Assembly (NCBI GenBank): GCA_001247695.2
Contig: LGRX02034663.1
Span: 1 to 64,000, forward strand
Direction: 5' to 3'
Source: Cymbomonas tetramitiformis
Taxonomy: Eukaryota; Chlorophyta; Pyramimonadophyceae; Pyramimonadales; Pyramimonadaceae
Length of the DNA stretch: 64,000 bases
Shown piece by piece: positions 1 to 11,099 of the stretch. The notes beneath the pieces were generated by a model. That model did no database searches and had not been told where the DNA came from. It was given only the letters and a program-made list of their open reading frames with translations. Numbering within the stretch: the first letter of the stretch is position 1; every line of letters begins with the position of its first letter. A program made the position numbers and the translations under genes.

Positions 1-381
1 CAAAGATGGTTAGATGCATTTGATCGGCGGACTCGTGAATGGAAACAACCGCCGCCCGTGAAACGGATGCCCCGTCGCAAATCCGCTAAAAAGGCACAAC
101 CCAACAGTAGAGGCAATGGAGCCGGTGCCGCGGGCGATACGGTCACTCAAGAACGACAAGGGCGTGGCGGCCGTGGGAAAGGGAAAAGTGGTGCTCGTGC
201 CGCGGGCGATACGGTCACTCAAGAACGACAAGGGCGTGGCGGCCGTGGGAAAGGGAAAAGTGGTGCTCGCGCGACGAAGGGTAGCCAAGGTGGTAGGGGT
301 GAAATCTCCGCATCGGTGCAACCGGTGGCATCGAGCTTTGACCATGACCAATTTCTCAAGAACCCTCGTAATTTCGGGTGA
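1..381 (+). CDS. C-terminal end of an unknown basic protein, cut by the window edge
   Basis: The frame is open from base 1 to a TGA at 379-381, so this is the 3' end of a larger gene whose start lies outside the window. The visible part begins with a tryptophan- and arginine-rich stretch and then becomes strongly basic and glycine-rich. It contains a perfect 72-bp (24-residue) in-frame duplication, starting at about 125 and 197, with the motif GDTVTQERQGRGGRGKGKSG. A basic low-complexity tail like this is common behind transposase or gag cores and in nucleic-acid-binding proteins, but no catalytic motif is visible here. Function is not recognised. Confidence 0.45.
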   Translation, partial: QRWLDAFDRRTREWKQPPPVKRMPRRKSAKKAQPNSRGNGAGAAGDTVTQERQGRGGRGKGKSGARAAGDTVTQERQGRGGRGKGKSGARATKGSQGGRGEISASVQPVASSFDHDQFLKNPRNFG

Positions 382-464
382 CTCGTAATAATATATGCTT
401 TTCGTGATTGAGATGACCTTGCCCCATTTTCGTGTGCAAAGTGTTGTTATGCATTACGCAATGT

Positions 465-825
465 ACGACTCTTGAAAATATGTGCTAGGGATTCGTACCA
501 CGCCGTGCTAGACGACTACCGAGAATATGTGATAACAATTCACCGCATCCCGCAGTATACGGCTCTCGAAAAAATGCGTTAGGAAATCGTGGCATGCCGT
601 GCTGGACGACGCCCGAAAATATGTGATAACAATTCACCGCATACCGCAACATATGACTCTCGAAAATATGTGCTATGAATTCATGGCACGCCGTGCAAGA
701 CGCCTCCCGAAATTATGTGATATCGAATCACCGCATTCCGCGATATACGACTCTCTAACATATGTGATAGAAATTCATGGCACGCCGTGATAGACGACGA
801 CTACCGAAAGTAGGTGCATATGTAG
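465..825. repeat. 94-bp tandem repeat, about 3.8 units
   Basis: Units begin at about 465, 559, 653 and 747, spaced exactly 94 bp. Each contains ACGACTCTCGAAAATATGTG-like and CACGCCGTGC-like blocks with scattered substitutions. Short ORFs inside it are by-products of the repeat. Confidence 0.85.
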
Positions 826-839
826 GATATGTATGAACA

Positions 840-1110
840 AAAAAGCGAAAGTAACGAGTTTGTGTGTGGGGCGCCCCGCCACGGGGCGCAGTATTTTCAA
901 AAAGGTTTGAACCCCATGGGGGCGGTTGTGGGGGGGCGGAGCCCCCGTCAGGCAGTTTAAAAGAAAAGGATCAAGGTAACGGGGGGGGTGTGGGGCAACT
1001 GGGCTAAGGCTGGGGAAAAAAAAGTGTACTTACGGGGGGGGGTGGGGGGGCGGAGCCCCCTCACTGGGCTCAGTCTTAAAAAACTTTTCCGTATTGATAC
1101 AGAAGAGGAG
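840..1110. repeat. GC-rich hairpin-containing repeat
   Basis: Three strong inverted repeats occur in a G-rich stretch: GCGCCCCG/CGGGGCGC at about 870-889, and GGGGGGC/GCCCCC hairpins at about 931-946 and 1045-1060. The last two share the core GGGGGGCGGAGCCCCC, so they are copies of one dispersed module. No coding sequence was seen. From 1110 to 1700 the sequence is AT-rich, then mixed, with nothing recognised. Confidence 0.6.
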
Positions 1111-1714
1111 ACGGGAGGGTCCAACGCAACGCGCCTTCATTTATTTGTACTCCTCAGGATATTTTCTCAAATAAATTATTTTATTATATTCGAAATTCGA
1201 AAATTCTATTTTGTATATTTTCATTCTTATATTTGTATATTTTTATATTTTGCTTTTTTATTCCTGTATAAAATTATATAGCACGGCTTGACAAGAACCC
1301 TTGTCCGCAGACGTGTCATCCGAGTTGGACCAACCAGAAATTAGCATTTTAGGCAACGGCAGACAATCCCGCCTATTTCTACACTTCGTACTTGTAAAGC
1401 AAAAGGGCGCGGGCGACACACGATAGACAGAGAGAGACACGCAGGGGAACAGCGGAAAACTGTTCGGTGTTCAACAGTAGACCAAAAGACCGACCACTCA
1501 TCTCTAGATCTTATTAGAGTTTTCCTTTGTGAGACATCCGCATCTCCTATTAAGCTTCAGTTCCACGAACTGTTCAACTGTTGAGGAACGAAATCAAACC
1601 ATTATCAGATTGAGCTTCTTCAATTTGGCAGTTTCCAAGACGACACGTAACGGTACCAATCATACACTCGCTGGTTGTTCTGTTTGACTATATTCAACGG
1701 ATAGTGCCCTGCAC

Positions 1715-2338
1715 ATGGCTTTCTTTGGTCTAACTCACCTCGGCGACGGGAATACTGCCATGGTATTCCAGCAGCTTCAAGCCAAAAAAATAGAGTCCCT
1801 TCAAAGTATTCCGGAAGCGAATTTTCGAGAGGCCTTTGCCAAGTTCTCCTTAGCCAGCGCACCCTTAAACGCTGAAGGCCCTGCCGTGGACCCATCAACT
1901 GTCATGAGGAGAATCGACCTTGCTCAGGTACTCTGCGAAGTTGTTGGACGACAGCCTGAACCTGAAGAAATAGATGCTTTCCTTACATTTTTTGACACTG
2001 AGACGAGTGGTCTCATTGACATTGACGAGTACTGCAAGTCGATAGAAGCTCTGAAAAAGAGAAGTGCCGCCCCATCCAGTGCAGCAGCATATATTTCGAA
2101 AAAGAGTATGCAAGAAGATCGTACAAAACACCGCCGTCTTGAAAATAATCCTCAGAACGTACTCAATAAACCAGCCACAACCGCCCAAGAGGTTGGGTGG
2201 GAGGCTCAAAAGCCGATCAGTCAGAGCACGACTGGATTCATAACCTTGCACCCAGATATGGGAAACGCTTTTCACGGAAAGAAAAGCAGTGATGTCACGG
2301 GTGGAGAGGGAAGGTCTATCACTGACTGGTACCTGTAG
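1715..2338 (+). CDS. EF-hand protein, axoneme/flagellum-associated type
   Basis: This is an intronless ORF of 207 residues from ATG 1715 to TAG 2338. Residues ~87-100 hold one canonical calcium-binding EF-hand loop (DTETSGLIDIDE: acidic or polar residues at loop positions 1, 3, 5 and 9, glycine at 6, glutamate at 12). The preceding helix-loop region around residues 35-75 looks like a degenerate partner hand. The C-terminal third has no EF-hand. It contains TAQEVGW, resembling short motifs common in ciliary microtubule-associated proteins; that link is inference. It is the best candidate for an ordinary host gene in the window, since its neighbours are repeats. Role proposed: calcium-responsive structural protein, possibly axonemal. 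EF-hand call strong, axonemal call tentative. Confidence 0.7.
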   Translation: MAFFGLTHLGDGNTAMVFQQLQAKKIESLQSIPEANFREAFAKFSLASAPLNAEGPAVDPSTVMRRIDLAQVLCEVVGRQPEPEEIDAFLTFFDTETSGLIDIDEYCKSIEALKKRSAAPSSAAAYISKKSMQEDRTKHRRLENNPQNVLNKPATTAQEVGWEAQKPISQSTTGFITLHPDMGNAFHGKKSSDVTGGEGRSITDWYL

Positions 2339-3180
2339 TTCTATACCAATATAACCTGTGACGACTTCAGGACCACCCCCGCGCCGATTAGAGGCACCTT
2401 TCATGCTCGCCTCAGCCTAGAAAGTGCGGAGAGAAACGAACCCGTATCACCCATTCGTTAAGGTTTGGAGGGCTCGGATATATTTTTGATGTGTATTATG
2501 CTTTATTCAAATGAGGACTGTTTGACAAATATCGCGACATGTGTGCATGTGTGTAAGCGTGCTTTCGATCGGGGTTGTCAGTTATACAGTTCTCAAGGGA
2601 TTCTCTCGAACTTCCTTTAAAAACGACTCCCATGTTGGAAAATTCTTATGGTCGAACTGTTTACTGGCCTGTAGCACGTATGTTCAACTCGTACCTGCTT
2701 GAAAATCTTGAAATATTCACGCTTTCTTGAATATTAACTACAAGCTATATTTACCTTCAACTTTCCATAAGTTCCCGAATCGTGATAGTATAATGAAATT
2801 GAATAGTGGAGTCCCAAGCAAAACTTTTGCAAGAACAGGTTGGGTGTGACACGGAATGGCAGCTTCGGGCTCTTGGGGTGTAAAGCTGTGATTGTGATGT
2901 AGCACTATCCCACTTCAAAAATTGATTGGGTTGCGGTGGATAGAACATGTCTTTTATCCCATTATCTGTGTTCACCGTCAACCCGAGACACTCACTGTCA
3001 AGCTTGACTCTTAGTCACTGTGATATATATATATATATTTGTACCCTTCCTCACATATATATTTCACTCTTTCTCTCAGGTTATCGGTCCACCATTGCGG
3101 TGGTTGTTTCGAGTTTGGCTCTTCACAGACCCCACAGGAACTAGCGGTCACTCGTAGCGGAACCAGCTACTCACACCCGG
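2339..3180. other. Intergenic, nothing recognised
   Basis: AT-rich to mixed sequence with a short (TA)n run near 3022-3040 and no convincing ORF, RNA gene or repeat family member. Confidence 0.5.
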
Positions 3181-3189
3181 CTGCGTGCA

Positions 3190-4948
3190 TTGCCAGCTTC
3201 CACCTCGCCGCGTGTTCGTGTTACACCGGCCTCCTTACTTGAGCGGAACCAGCTCCTGTATCTTCGTGCAGCATTCGCACGCCCCAACAGCAGAATTCCG
3301 GGCTACGTTATTCCTGCCATGTCCGCGGATCGCATCTCCCTCGGCAGCTGTCTGCGGTCTGCCAGGAACTCTCCAAGGGGGCATTCCCCTATGCCGACTC
3401 CATCCAGTAGTCCCGCTGACAGCGGGACTGGCGAGCAGGTTGTACGCATGTCGCAGTTGACATCACGGCCGACTCCAGTTTCTCGCGCCGCCACTTCTGC
3501 GGAATTCCATGCCGACTCCACAGTTTGGGTTTCCACGCCTGTGAAGCCTTCCCAAGGGTCGGAGTTTGCGGACAAATTGCGAAATTGGACTACGCCTTCT
3601 CCTATGGCGAGTAGCTGGCAAAGCTTCTCCGCACTCACGGTTTTAAGAGCTGTGTCGGCCTCACGCTCTCGACGGCCCAGAAGTTGAATCGGATTTCGCG
3701 GATCTGCTGGCCAACATGGCCCATGTCTTCGGGCCAATTTCCCGGGGTGATGTTGCCAAGCTCCTGGACCTTGACCACGAGTATGCTGACTACCACCTCG
3801 TCCTCAACGAACTCATTTTCGCCGTCCTCCCCACTGTCCTTCGTTCAACTGCACTTACTTTGTATGAGGAGTCCGCCGACGTCCACCCTCGTGATGGGCG
3901 TTGCGCACTGCAGCAGCAGCAGCAGCGCCTTCGTTTCCACGTGGAGGGCATCGGAGACCCAGACGCGCATCGCTTCTAGCTCCGCCTCAAGGCGGTCATT
4001 CTGGACGAGACTGCCGACCCTGCGCCTCAACTTGCAGTTTCCCGCACTCTGGCCGAGAAACATCGCAAACTTCACCCGTCTTACACCGACGCCATCTTGG
4101 TGCAGGACTTGTACAGCGTGCTCCGATCTTCTGCGGCCGTGTCCCCCTACGTCACACCGCTTTACCAGGTAGTGCTGCGCGAACTGAATGCCAACACCCC
4201 CTTCACCTGCGCCGCCCCTGCATTGCGCGTCAGCAAGGTCTTCCGCGATGAGGCCCCTTTCGCCCGTCTTTCCGCGCCTTCCCCTCCGGCATCTGGTGGT
4301 GGCGGGCGCGGTGGTGCTGGTTGCGGTGGTGGCAAAGGCGGTGGTGGCAGTGGCAAGTCCACTGTCGGCTCCTTTCATGCGCTCGGCTGGAAGAAGTTGG
4401 CGCCTCCCGTCGGTGAGTGGAAGCCCGTGCGCAATGCCCGCTATCTGCAGTGGGAGGGCACTGGCCTCGTCTGCATCACCTGCTTCCGCTTGTTTGCGGT
4501 CACCACGGGCCACCTTGACAATGAGGGGGTTTGCCCTTATTCTAGCGCGGCGTCATTCGCTCCGGGGTGGGCACTGGCGGGCGCTCCTGCGGCGTCTCCT
4601 CCTCCTCCGTTATCCGCATGGCCGCCCACAGCACCGCCGGCGGTCCATGCCGGTTCTCTGCAGGCCTTGGAACCTCCGTTGCTGGACGATCCCGCTCAGC
4701 CCGCTGCGGCGGCAATGTCCATCCGCCTTCGCACTGATGACCGGTACTTCCCCGGAGATGCCCCTCTGGGCGGGGATCCGACTGAGGCTCCGCCGCCAGC
4801 TTTCTTCTCCGTTGACGATGGCGACGACACTTGGCCGGCGTTCCGCTCGTCTCCGATCTGGTTGCCGTCATTCTCCGGCAGCGCCGCTGCTAACCTCTCC
4901 ATCACCGACGTGACATCTTCTGAACAAACGCCGGCCGCAGCGCCGTAA
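3190..4948 (+). pseudogene. Decayed gag-like gene (element A)
   Basis: Coding character moves between frames: an open stretch 3190-3687, then 3716-3979, an in-frame TAG at 3977-3979, and the same frame continuing through 4097-4948. The middle is helical and non-repetitive. A Gly/Ser/Lys-rich linker follows at about 4285-4370. Near 4468-4535 there is a CX2C...H...C arrangement (CITC...GHLDNEGVC) that resembles the variant zinc knuckles of the two TR-GAG elements. The tail is Pro/Ala-rich and acidic. Its probable right end is the hairpin at 10601-10629; everything between is the later TR-GAG B insertion. No matching 5' LTR was found. This is interpreted as the gag of an older relative of the TR-GAG family; homology is by layout and finger, not close sequence. 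Confidence 0.45.
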
Positions 4949-5079
4949 AGCATCCACAATCTTGCTTTTGGCACATTGCACTGTTGCCATAAGCCAACGT
5001 TTGAGATTTCTATGTGTTAGCTGGGCCTTAAGGTCCCTCTGAGCCTATGACATTGTACCTCTAGGGTTTGGGTTTAGTG

Positions 5080-5294
5080 TGCTGGATTTGACACTGTGAC
5101 ACCCGAAACTGTCACATGTCACTTCCTATAGTAGGCTGGGTGACCGTCACCAGTAGACGGGAAACACCCGTTAGGCATTTATGTTATCTCGACTTTTATC
5201 AATCACACTTTACCGTTCTGATATAGTAACCCTCAACTTAGAGTTTATCTCTACAGCTAGATATATATTACAGCGCGGAACTATATATATGACA
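5080..5294 (+). repeat. Left LTR of TR-GAG B
   Basis: Matches 9357-9566 over its length. The last ~40 bp are more diverged, with a short insertion in the left copy. Confidence 0.8.
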
Positions 5295-5692
5295 GGTTTG
5301 GCCCCACTTACGCTTTATTTAGCCACTGCGACACTGCCGACATGATTGGCTTTTAGCTAAAGCCGGACGCCTGGGATGGAGTGAGGCGCTCCGCGCGTGA
5401 GAGTGTCGGCAGCCACGGGTATGGCCTAAGTTTTGTGGGTTGATTTACGGCGCGCTATAGGCCTTTGAGAACATTTATCTTACGGGATTTAACGTTGGAC
5501 TGGTTTACGTCTTCTGGTTGGCTACCACACCGTTGCGTATCGGCCGCCTCTACCACACGACTTGTCGACTTCCCGGAATTCCTGATCTCTCACATCAGCT
5601 GTATCGGCGACCCACCACATTTCTTGGCCGCCCACGACTTCCGCATTTTTCACGTCGCATTGCCTCACTCCGTCCCTACAGTCTATTTCATC

Positions 5693-8600
5693 ATGGTCGC
5701 TTCCACTAGATCCACCGCTAGCATGGCGAATCGCAGGCGTGCGTTGTCCACGATTTTTGATTCCGTTGCTGCCAGACATGCGAACACTCCAGCGACGCCG
5801 CCAGCAGCTCAGCCGGCTGCTAATTCGGCAGGAGCTGCGTTCCTGGCTTCAGTGCGTACCCTACAGAGGGAGCACTTTGACATGAAGATCGCCAAGTCCG
5901 TCCGTCAGAAATTGTTCGAGAACAAGGATGGCAGATTTTCCGGGACGGAGTCCCACGCGTCGGCACTCTTCGCGAAGATGGTCTCTGCACTGCAGACGGC
6001 CTTCGTGACCGAGGACCTTGGGTTTGCTCCGCTTTTCGTGCTCGACGACGCGACCCTGGCCGTCCGCGTGGAGGCCAACAATTTGTTGTACTCCACACTC
6101 GAGCTGATGGTCGACCCCATGTCGCCCGCGGCGGACTGGATGGATTCGTCCCACACCAGCTTCGATCCCGGCTGACGGTAAGCGCGTTCTTCTCGAAATC
6201 GCCCGCCGGATGATTCCAGCGGGTGACCCCTTTCAGGGTCAAGCGGACATGTTGAGCATCCGCATCTCTGCGGGCGTGGACCCGCATGACAAGATCGGGG
6301 ACTTCAACGCCGCTCTGAAGGCTGCAAGGACGCGAGCCACACTCCTGGACGAGGACGTGAAGGCGCTGTTCATCAAAGCACTCGACACCGCCTTCTACCA
6401 ACCGGTGGTGTCCCGGTTGCTTCTCCATGATCAACGAGCCGCTCACGACCTCCTCGCGATTCAACAATGGGTGCGTGAATGCTACTCCGAACACGTGCGG
6501 GCGGGCACCGCCACGGCGTCCGCACACTCGTATTCTCACGGCACGCATTTCATGGGAGGGGCCACCGATGACTCCGGAGGATCCGGTGAGCTCGCAGATT
6601 TGCGGACGATGGTTCTCGACTTGAAGCGGCAGTTGGCCGCGTTTGTCGCCTCCGCTGAGTCCGAGCCATCCCCACGGGGATTCACTCCCCGCGCGGACAA
6701 ACCGGACCGATGGCCCAAGACCCGCTTCGCAGCCTCGCCCCTTCCCAAGGGGTTCAATTGCCTATTCTTGGCAAGGTGGGTATACCCACCGTAACGCGGC
6801 TTTACGGTGGGCTACCCAACCCTAAACTTTTCGCGTTTAACGCGTATCGCGCGGGCCCGGAGGTCGTTACCCCGATTAAAAGTGTCAACTAGACACCTTA
6901 AATCAGCCGGGCAAAGCGCCAAAACTCAACCCCAGCCCCTAGAAGCCCTCAAACATCATGCCGCCGTCCACTCGAAGTCTAGGGTAGGTACTAAGTTCAA
7001 GGCTGGGGGCTGAGTGTGAGGGTGGCGTGGGGCGGCTGGCTTAAGGGTGAGTGGGAATGGTGGGATGGGGTCGTGGGTGGTAAAATACATCCGTCGGGAT
7101 GTGTTTGACTTTGTATTAACGCCATGGGTCGGTTGGCATCGAACTTCGCCCGAGATGGTGGGGTGCACTCAGGGGGTGGCCACAGGAGGTGTCCGATTTA
7201 GGGCTGGGGACTGAGTGTGAGGGTGGCGTGGGGCGGCTGGCTTAAGGGTGAGTGGGAATAGTGAGATGGGGTCGTGGGTGGTAAAATACATCCGTCGGAG
7301 TGTGTTTGACTTTGTATTAACGCCATGGGTCGATTGGCATCGAACTTCGCCCGAGATGGTGGGGTACAATCAGGGGGTTAATTAGTGTGGTGCACTCGGG
7401 AAATATTATTGCTAAATAGACAGCTTACCCTTGGTGGATCGCTAGCTGCGCGAGATGAATTGTACAAGCCTCCGATATGTATGGGGTAAAATGTGAAGTC
7501 TCAACATGCATATGAAGTTTATTTTATAATAATATGCCACACGGAGACATGCATATATGCTGTGTGCATCTACCCATATTGATGTCTTGGGTAAACCCAC
7601 CGTAAGCACTTTAGGTTACCCACCAGTCAATTTTCCAACTTGACAAAGCGTTTTCACATATCAAAACCTATGGAGCCCGCTATTTTAAGCTATCTTCGCA
7701 CGAAAGGCCTCATAATAATCATCCCCAGGCATGGGTATCATGCCCTTGTTCGAGTTATGCATGTGTTATGACCCATTTAAAATTACTCGTACGGTGGGTA
7801 TACCCACCGTAATTTGCCAAGAATAGGTACAATTGGTCACAGTCCATCTCGAAGAAGGTCGCCTTTCACCGCGACACCGGTGCGACCGTGCCGTATTGTC
7901 AAAATCAGGTGTGCGCGAAGGGCAAGGCACGGCATTGGCATCGGGACTGCCCGAACGGGGGCCGGACCGGCCTCTCGGCCTACGCTTTCGCTGAGGAGGC
8001 CGAGAACTCGGTGTTGGCCGCGAAGTTTCAACATGCCATCGACCACGACGACGCCGTGGAGTTCGACGCCCTCTGCATGCTCGCGGGCGGGAAGCCGGAC
8101 ATCTTCGTCGACCTCTCCGCGTGCTCGTTCTGCGAGGAGGACGGTGAGGCCCTCGTGTCCGCCGTCACTGAGTTCTCGGAGTTGGCACGCACGGCTGGGG
8201 CATCGACTTTCAACGTCAACACTTTCACCGCCAACATGGCAGTGGTGTCGGGACCGGTCACGCACTCCCCGCCCGCGTCGGTTGAATCCGACGAGGAGTG
8301 GACCGGTCCGGCTAACCCCTTTTGCCCTCCCGTCACCCGCACCTTTGCCGACTTCATTGAGAGCACAGGGATTGCATTGGGGGCGCCCGACGGGCCGCCC
8401 GTGAGCATGAACATGCTCTCCGCGGTCGAGGCGCCGGAGGGCGTGATGGGCTACGAGCCCGCAACCTACGCCACGAGCGACGACGGGGACGAGGATGCCT
8501 CGGTTGGACCGCCGCGGCCACGGTACGGCTGTGGGAGGGGCATTCCCGGCTTTGGGAGGTCTTTCCTTACCTCATCTTTCGTGTGTGCACTTTTCGTGAT

Positions 8601-9100
8601 TTGTGCTGCCGCCGCACCGCACACCGTTTCCGGTGTCGGTGGTGCCGATGCACGCGCATGCATGGCTCCGCCGGTCGGTGGTGCTGCGTGGCGCTGCCTC
8701 GGCAGTCCCAACTGCGGCGACTTCACCGCCTGCACCGTTTCATGGCAATCTTGGCGACGCGGTGGGTGGTGCGAGGCCGGATGCTATACCACCGCGGAGG
8801 CGGGCGCGGTATCGAGAGCTGCGACAGGGATTCCGCTTCTACGGCTTTCTCCCGCTACCGCCAGAGCTCGTGGATCCTGATGCATCCGCCAATATATTCC
8901 CTCTTCACCGCCTTACTTGCCGCCACCGTAGCTACTCGTCCGAGGACGAGGCACCGGGCTCCGAGGTCTCGGCGAATGACATCAGAGATTACTTAATTTC
9001 GTCTACGCATGATTTACCACCGGCCCCGGAGGCCGGCAACTACTGCACCCTCACGCTGCTCCGAGCTGGCCGACCAGTTCCAGGACCCTCTGGTGGCTGA
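5693..9100 (+). pseudogene. gag of TR-GAG B, frameshifted and interrupted
   Basis: The likely start is ATG 5693, by comparison with the paralogue at 25600. The first block runs in one frame to a TGA near 6175. An apparent one-base gain there moves the frame, and coding continues 6180-6755. A TIR element (6761-7827) interrupts it, and coding resumes at 7836 through about 8640. A further shift leads into the tail at about 8760-9100. Features in order: helical capsid-like region shared with 25600-28164 and 58320-59265; a zinc-knuckle-like cluster at about 7894-7950 (YCQNQVC...HWHRDC); an acidic Pro-rich region; a hydrophobic segment at about 8560-8625; and a tail with EDEAP. It would coat element RNA if translated, but this copy cannot make an intact product. 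Confidence 0.7.
6761..7827. mobile_element. Non-autonomous TIR element inside gag B
   Basis: The ends are a perfect 14-bp inverted repeat (CCTATTCTTGGCAA / TTGCCAAGAATAGG), each next to the self-complementary 16-mer GGTGGGTATACCCACC. Flanks 6753-6760 (TTCAATTG) and 7828-7835 (TACAATTG) form an 8-bp target duplication with one mismatch. Excluding the element and one flank copy leaves the gag frame continuous. The interior has no transposase. It carries a ~200-bp direct duplication (about 7003-7165 and 7203-7370). An 8-bp duplication would suit hAT-type transposition, but the TIR does not look hAT-like, so the superfamily is left open. Confidence 0.75.
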
Positions 9101-9356
9101 AGGTTGCTTACACCGTGCCTGCCTAGGGATTGGCTAGTGATTAGCTTTCTAGATGTGCAGAAGAGCTCTCTAAATTTGAGCTGTGTTTAGCAGGGTTTTA
9201 GCACTTAACAGCTATATCTGACAATCTTTGCTGTGAGCTGGGACCGTCCTGACCAAGAGTACAGGCCCCCAGCTGTGCTACAGTTTCCTCCTGAAATTGA
9301 GTAGGGAGTTTGTTGCTTCGTTTCGCCACTAGCTCCGGTCACCACCCTAGGTGGTG

Positions 9357-9566
9357 TGCTGGCGGTTTGACACTGTGACACCCGAAACTGTCACATGTCA
9401 CTTCCTATAGTAGGCTGGGTGACCGTCACCAGTAGACGGGAAACACCCGTTAGGTATTTATGTTATCTCGACTTTTATCAATCACACTTTACCGTTCTGA
9501 TATAGTAACCCTCAACTCAGGGTTTATCTCTACAGCTAGATATACTACGGAACCATATATCTGACA
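9357..9566 (+). repeat. Right LTR of TR-GAG B
   Basis: Same repeat as 5080-5294; begins TGCTGG immediately after a CACCACC-loop-GGTGGTG hairpin at 9340-9356. Confidence 0.8.
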
Positions 9567-9568
9567 TA

Positions 9569-10572
9569 CAATAATCGCCCATATTTAAGAAAACAGGGAT
9601 TTTGGGCCAGCCAGCCGTACTCATCCCCCACCCCCCCGCCAGCGTCAGCGTCATAAGAGAACTCGAAGAATAGTAAGCCATTTTCTTTCAATTAGCCAGC
9701 TATTTTTGTCTATTCTGCGAAAGGCGGATTAACCCGCCGTAACACGTTCTTACGGCGGGTTACCAATACCTAGGCATTTCTACGATATCGCGCGCGTAAT
9801 CGACTTCGGGCAAAAAGTAGGAACAACCGGCGTTTATCAACCCTCAAAATTACCCAAAAAACGTTGGCAGACCTCCAGACACTTTGGTCTGCGGATTGGT
9901 AATCGACTTTGGGCAAAAAGTAGGAACAACAGGCGTTTATCAACCCTCAAAATTGCCCCAAAAAAGTTGGCAGAACTCCAGACACTTTGGGCTGAGGATT
10001 GGTCGATACCGATAGGGAAGTGCTCTAGATCGAAACTTAAGGTCACAACACCTAAAATTTCTTTAAAATATTGTCACTTAGTGCCTTGGGACCACCACGT
10101 AGCCTACGCGGAGCAACAATAAACGAAGGTAGGTGTTAACCCGCCGTAATTGTTGGGCCAACCCGCCCTAACTTTAAACGTCATTTCAGCCCGGTGTACC
10201 CATCCAAGTAGCAGAAATTAAAGTTTCCACACACAAAACTAACTACAATAAACATTGCCAAGCATGGTTTTTATGCGATATCTCGAATTATTAAGGATAT
10301 TAGAGTGCTCGAATATCGCTCTTAGGTATTGTTAACCCGCCCTAAAATTAATAGAATAGACATTTTCTTAAATTTGCATTGATAAACCCTTAAAACGGCG
10401 ATAATTTCAGGAAAAATCGCCTGCGGCGCCAGCACCACGGTTTCTTATTCGGGAAATTTCTTAGCCGAAAAAGCCAGCCAGCCGTACTCATCGAGTCAGT
10501 ACCCCCCCCCCCACCCACTCAAACGCTGGCTGCTTCTTAACGTCGGGTTTTCTTTAAAAGTGAGTGATTACC
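9569..10572. mobile_element. Non-autonomous TIR element (CAGTAATCAC family), copy 1
   Basis: Its ends are diverged inverted repeats related to CAGTAATCACCCA...TATAAGAAAAC, flanked by TA on both sides (9567-9568, 10573-10574). The same family interrupts the copia element at 45646-46235; both share internal CCAGCCAGC blocks and C-rich runs. Inside are several ACCCGCC/GGCGGGT inverted pairs and a ~115-bp diverged duplication (about 9787-9895 and 9903-10012). No ORF of note. Confidence 0.6.
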
Positions 10573-10600
10573 TAGTGTCCCTGCTTTGGATACTGCCTTT

Positions 10601-10629
10601 GCACCTCACCTCTTCGGGGTGAGGTGGTG
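10601..10629 (+). promoter_or_regulatory. Hairpin abutting the putative right LTR of element A
   Basis: GCACCTCACC...GGTGAGGTG forms a 9-bp stem just before TCATGG, the same position as the hairpins that precede TGCTGG at the right LTRs of TR-GAG B, TR-GAG 2 and copia. It probably marks the end of the element A internal region, so an LTR would start near 10630; no partner LTR was located. Confidence 0.4.
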
Positions 10630-11099
10630 TCATGGGAACCAGTGTCGACAACGGGTACGGGCTCAACCGGGACCCGTAGCCGGGTCGTCAACTTTCCCAG
10701 CCTCCGTCTCCGACGGGTCCGAATTTCATCTAACTCAGCGTCGCGAGGAGTTGCAGTCGCGACTGCAAACGAAGCTGATGCGGTTGCAGATGGGGTCGAT
10801 CAAGAGCTCAAGAAAAAGGTATTCGCCTTGTGAATAAATATATCTTAGTTACGAACGTTGGAAAAAATTGTACTTCATGTAATGTGATTAAAATCACAAG
10901 GGGCTGTGCCTGCAGTAGCGCAACAAAGTTGGGCCCGAAGGAAAAAGTCTTTTTGAGGAAGAAGTTCCGAAACCGGGCCAAAGGTCCCGAGCATTATGCC
11001 ATGACACCATTCGGGTGTCATCGTCATCGTCATAGATTATGGGGTGAGGAGCGATTTTGGCCGTAGCAAATGTTTTGATCGGACTGCCACCCCTACAAA

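Larger units (their letters stand above)
5080..9566 (+). mobile_element. TR-GAG B: gag-only LTR retrotransposon
   Basis: Direct repeats of ~215 and ~210 bp (5080-5294 and 9357-9566) begin TGCTGG and end TGACA, and flank a region whose only gene is gag-like. A likely primer-binding site follows the left LTR (TGGCCCCACTTACG at about 5299). A CACCACC/GGTGGTG hairpin abuts the right LTR. The left flank 5075-5079 is TAGTG. The right flank reads TA, then a 1-kb TIR element, then TAGTG, so a 5-bp TAGTG target duplication is recovered once the later insertion is discounted. The element has no protease, integrase or RT, so it must depend on another element for mobility, as described for plant TR-GAG elements. 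Confidence 0.75.

Noticed and set aside
599..790. 63-codon ORF
   Set aside because: It is inside the 94-bp tandem repeat and not conserved between units.
5080..5294. LTR as the 3' LTR of element A
   Set aside because: The recovered TAGTG duplication and the primer-binding site after it assign it to TR-GAG B as the left LTR.
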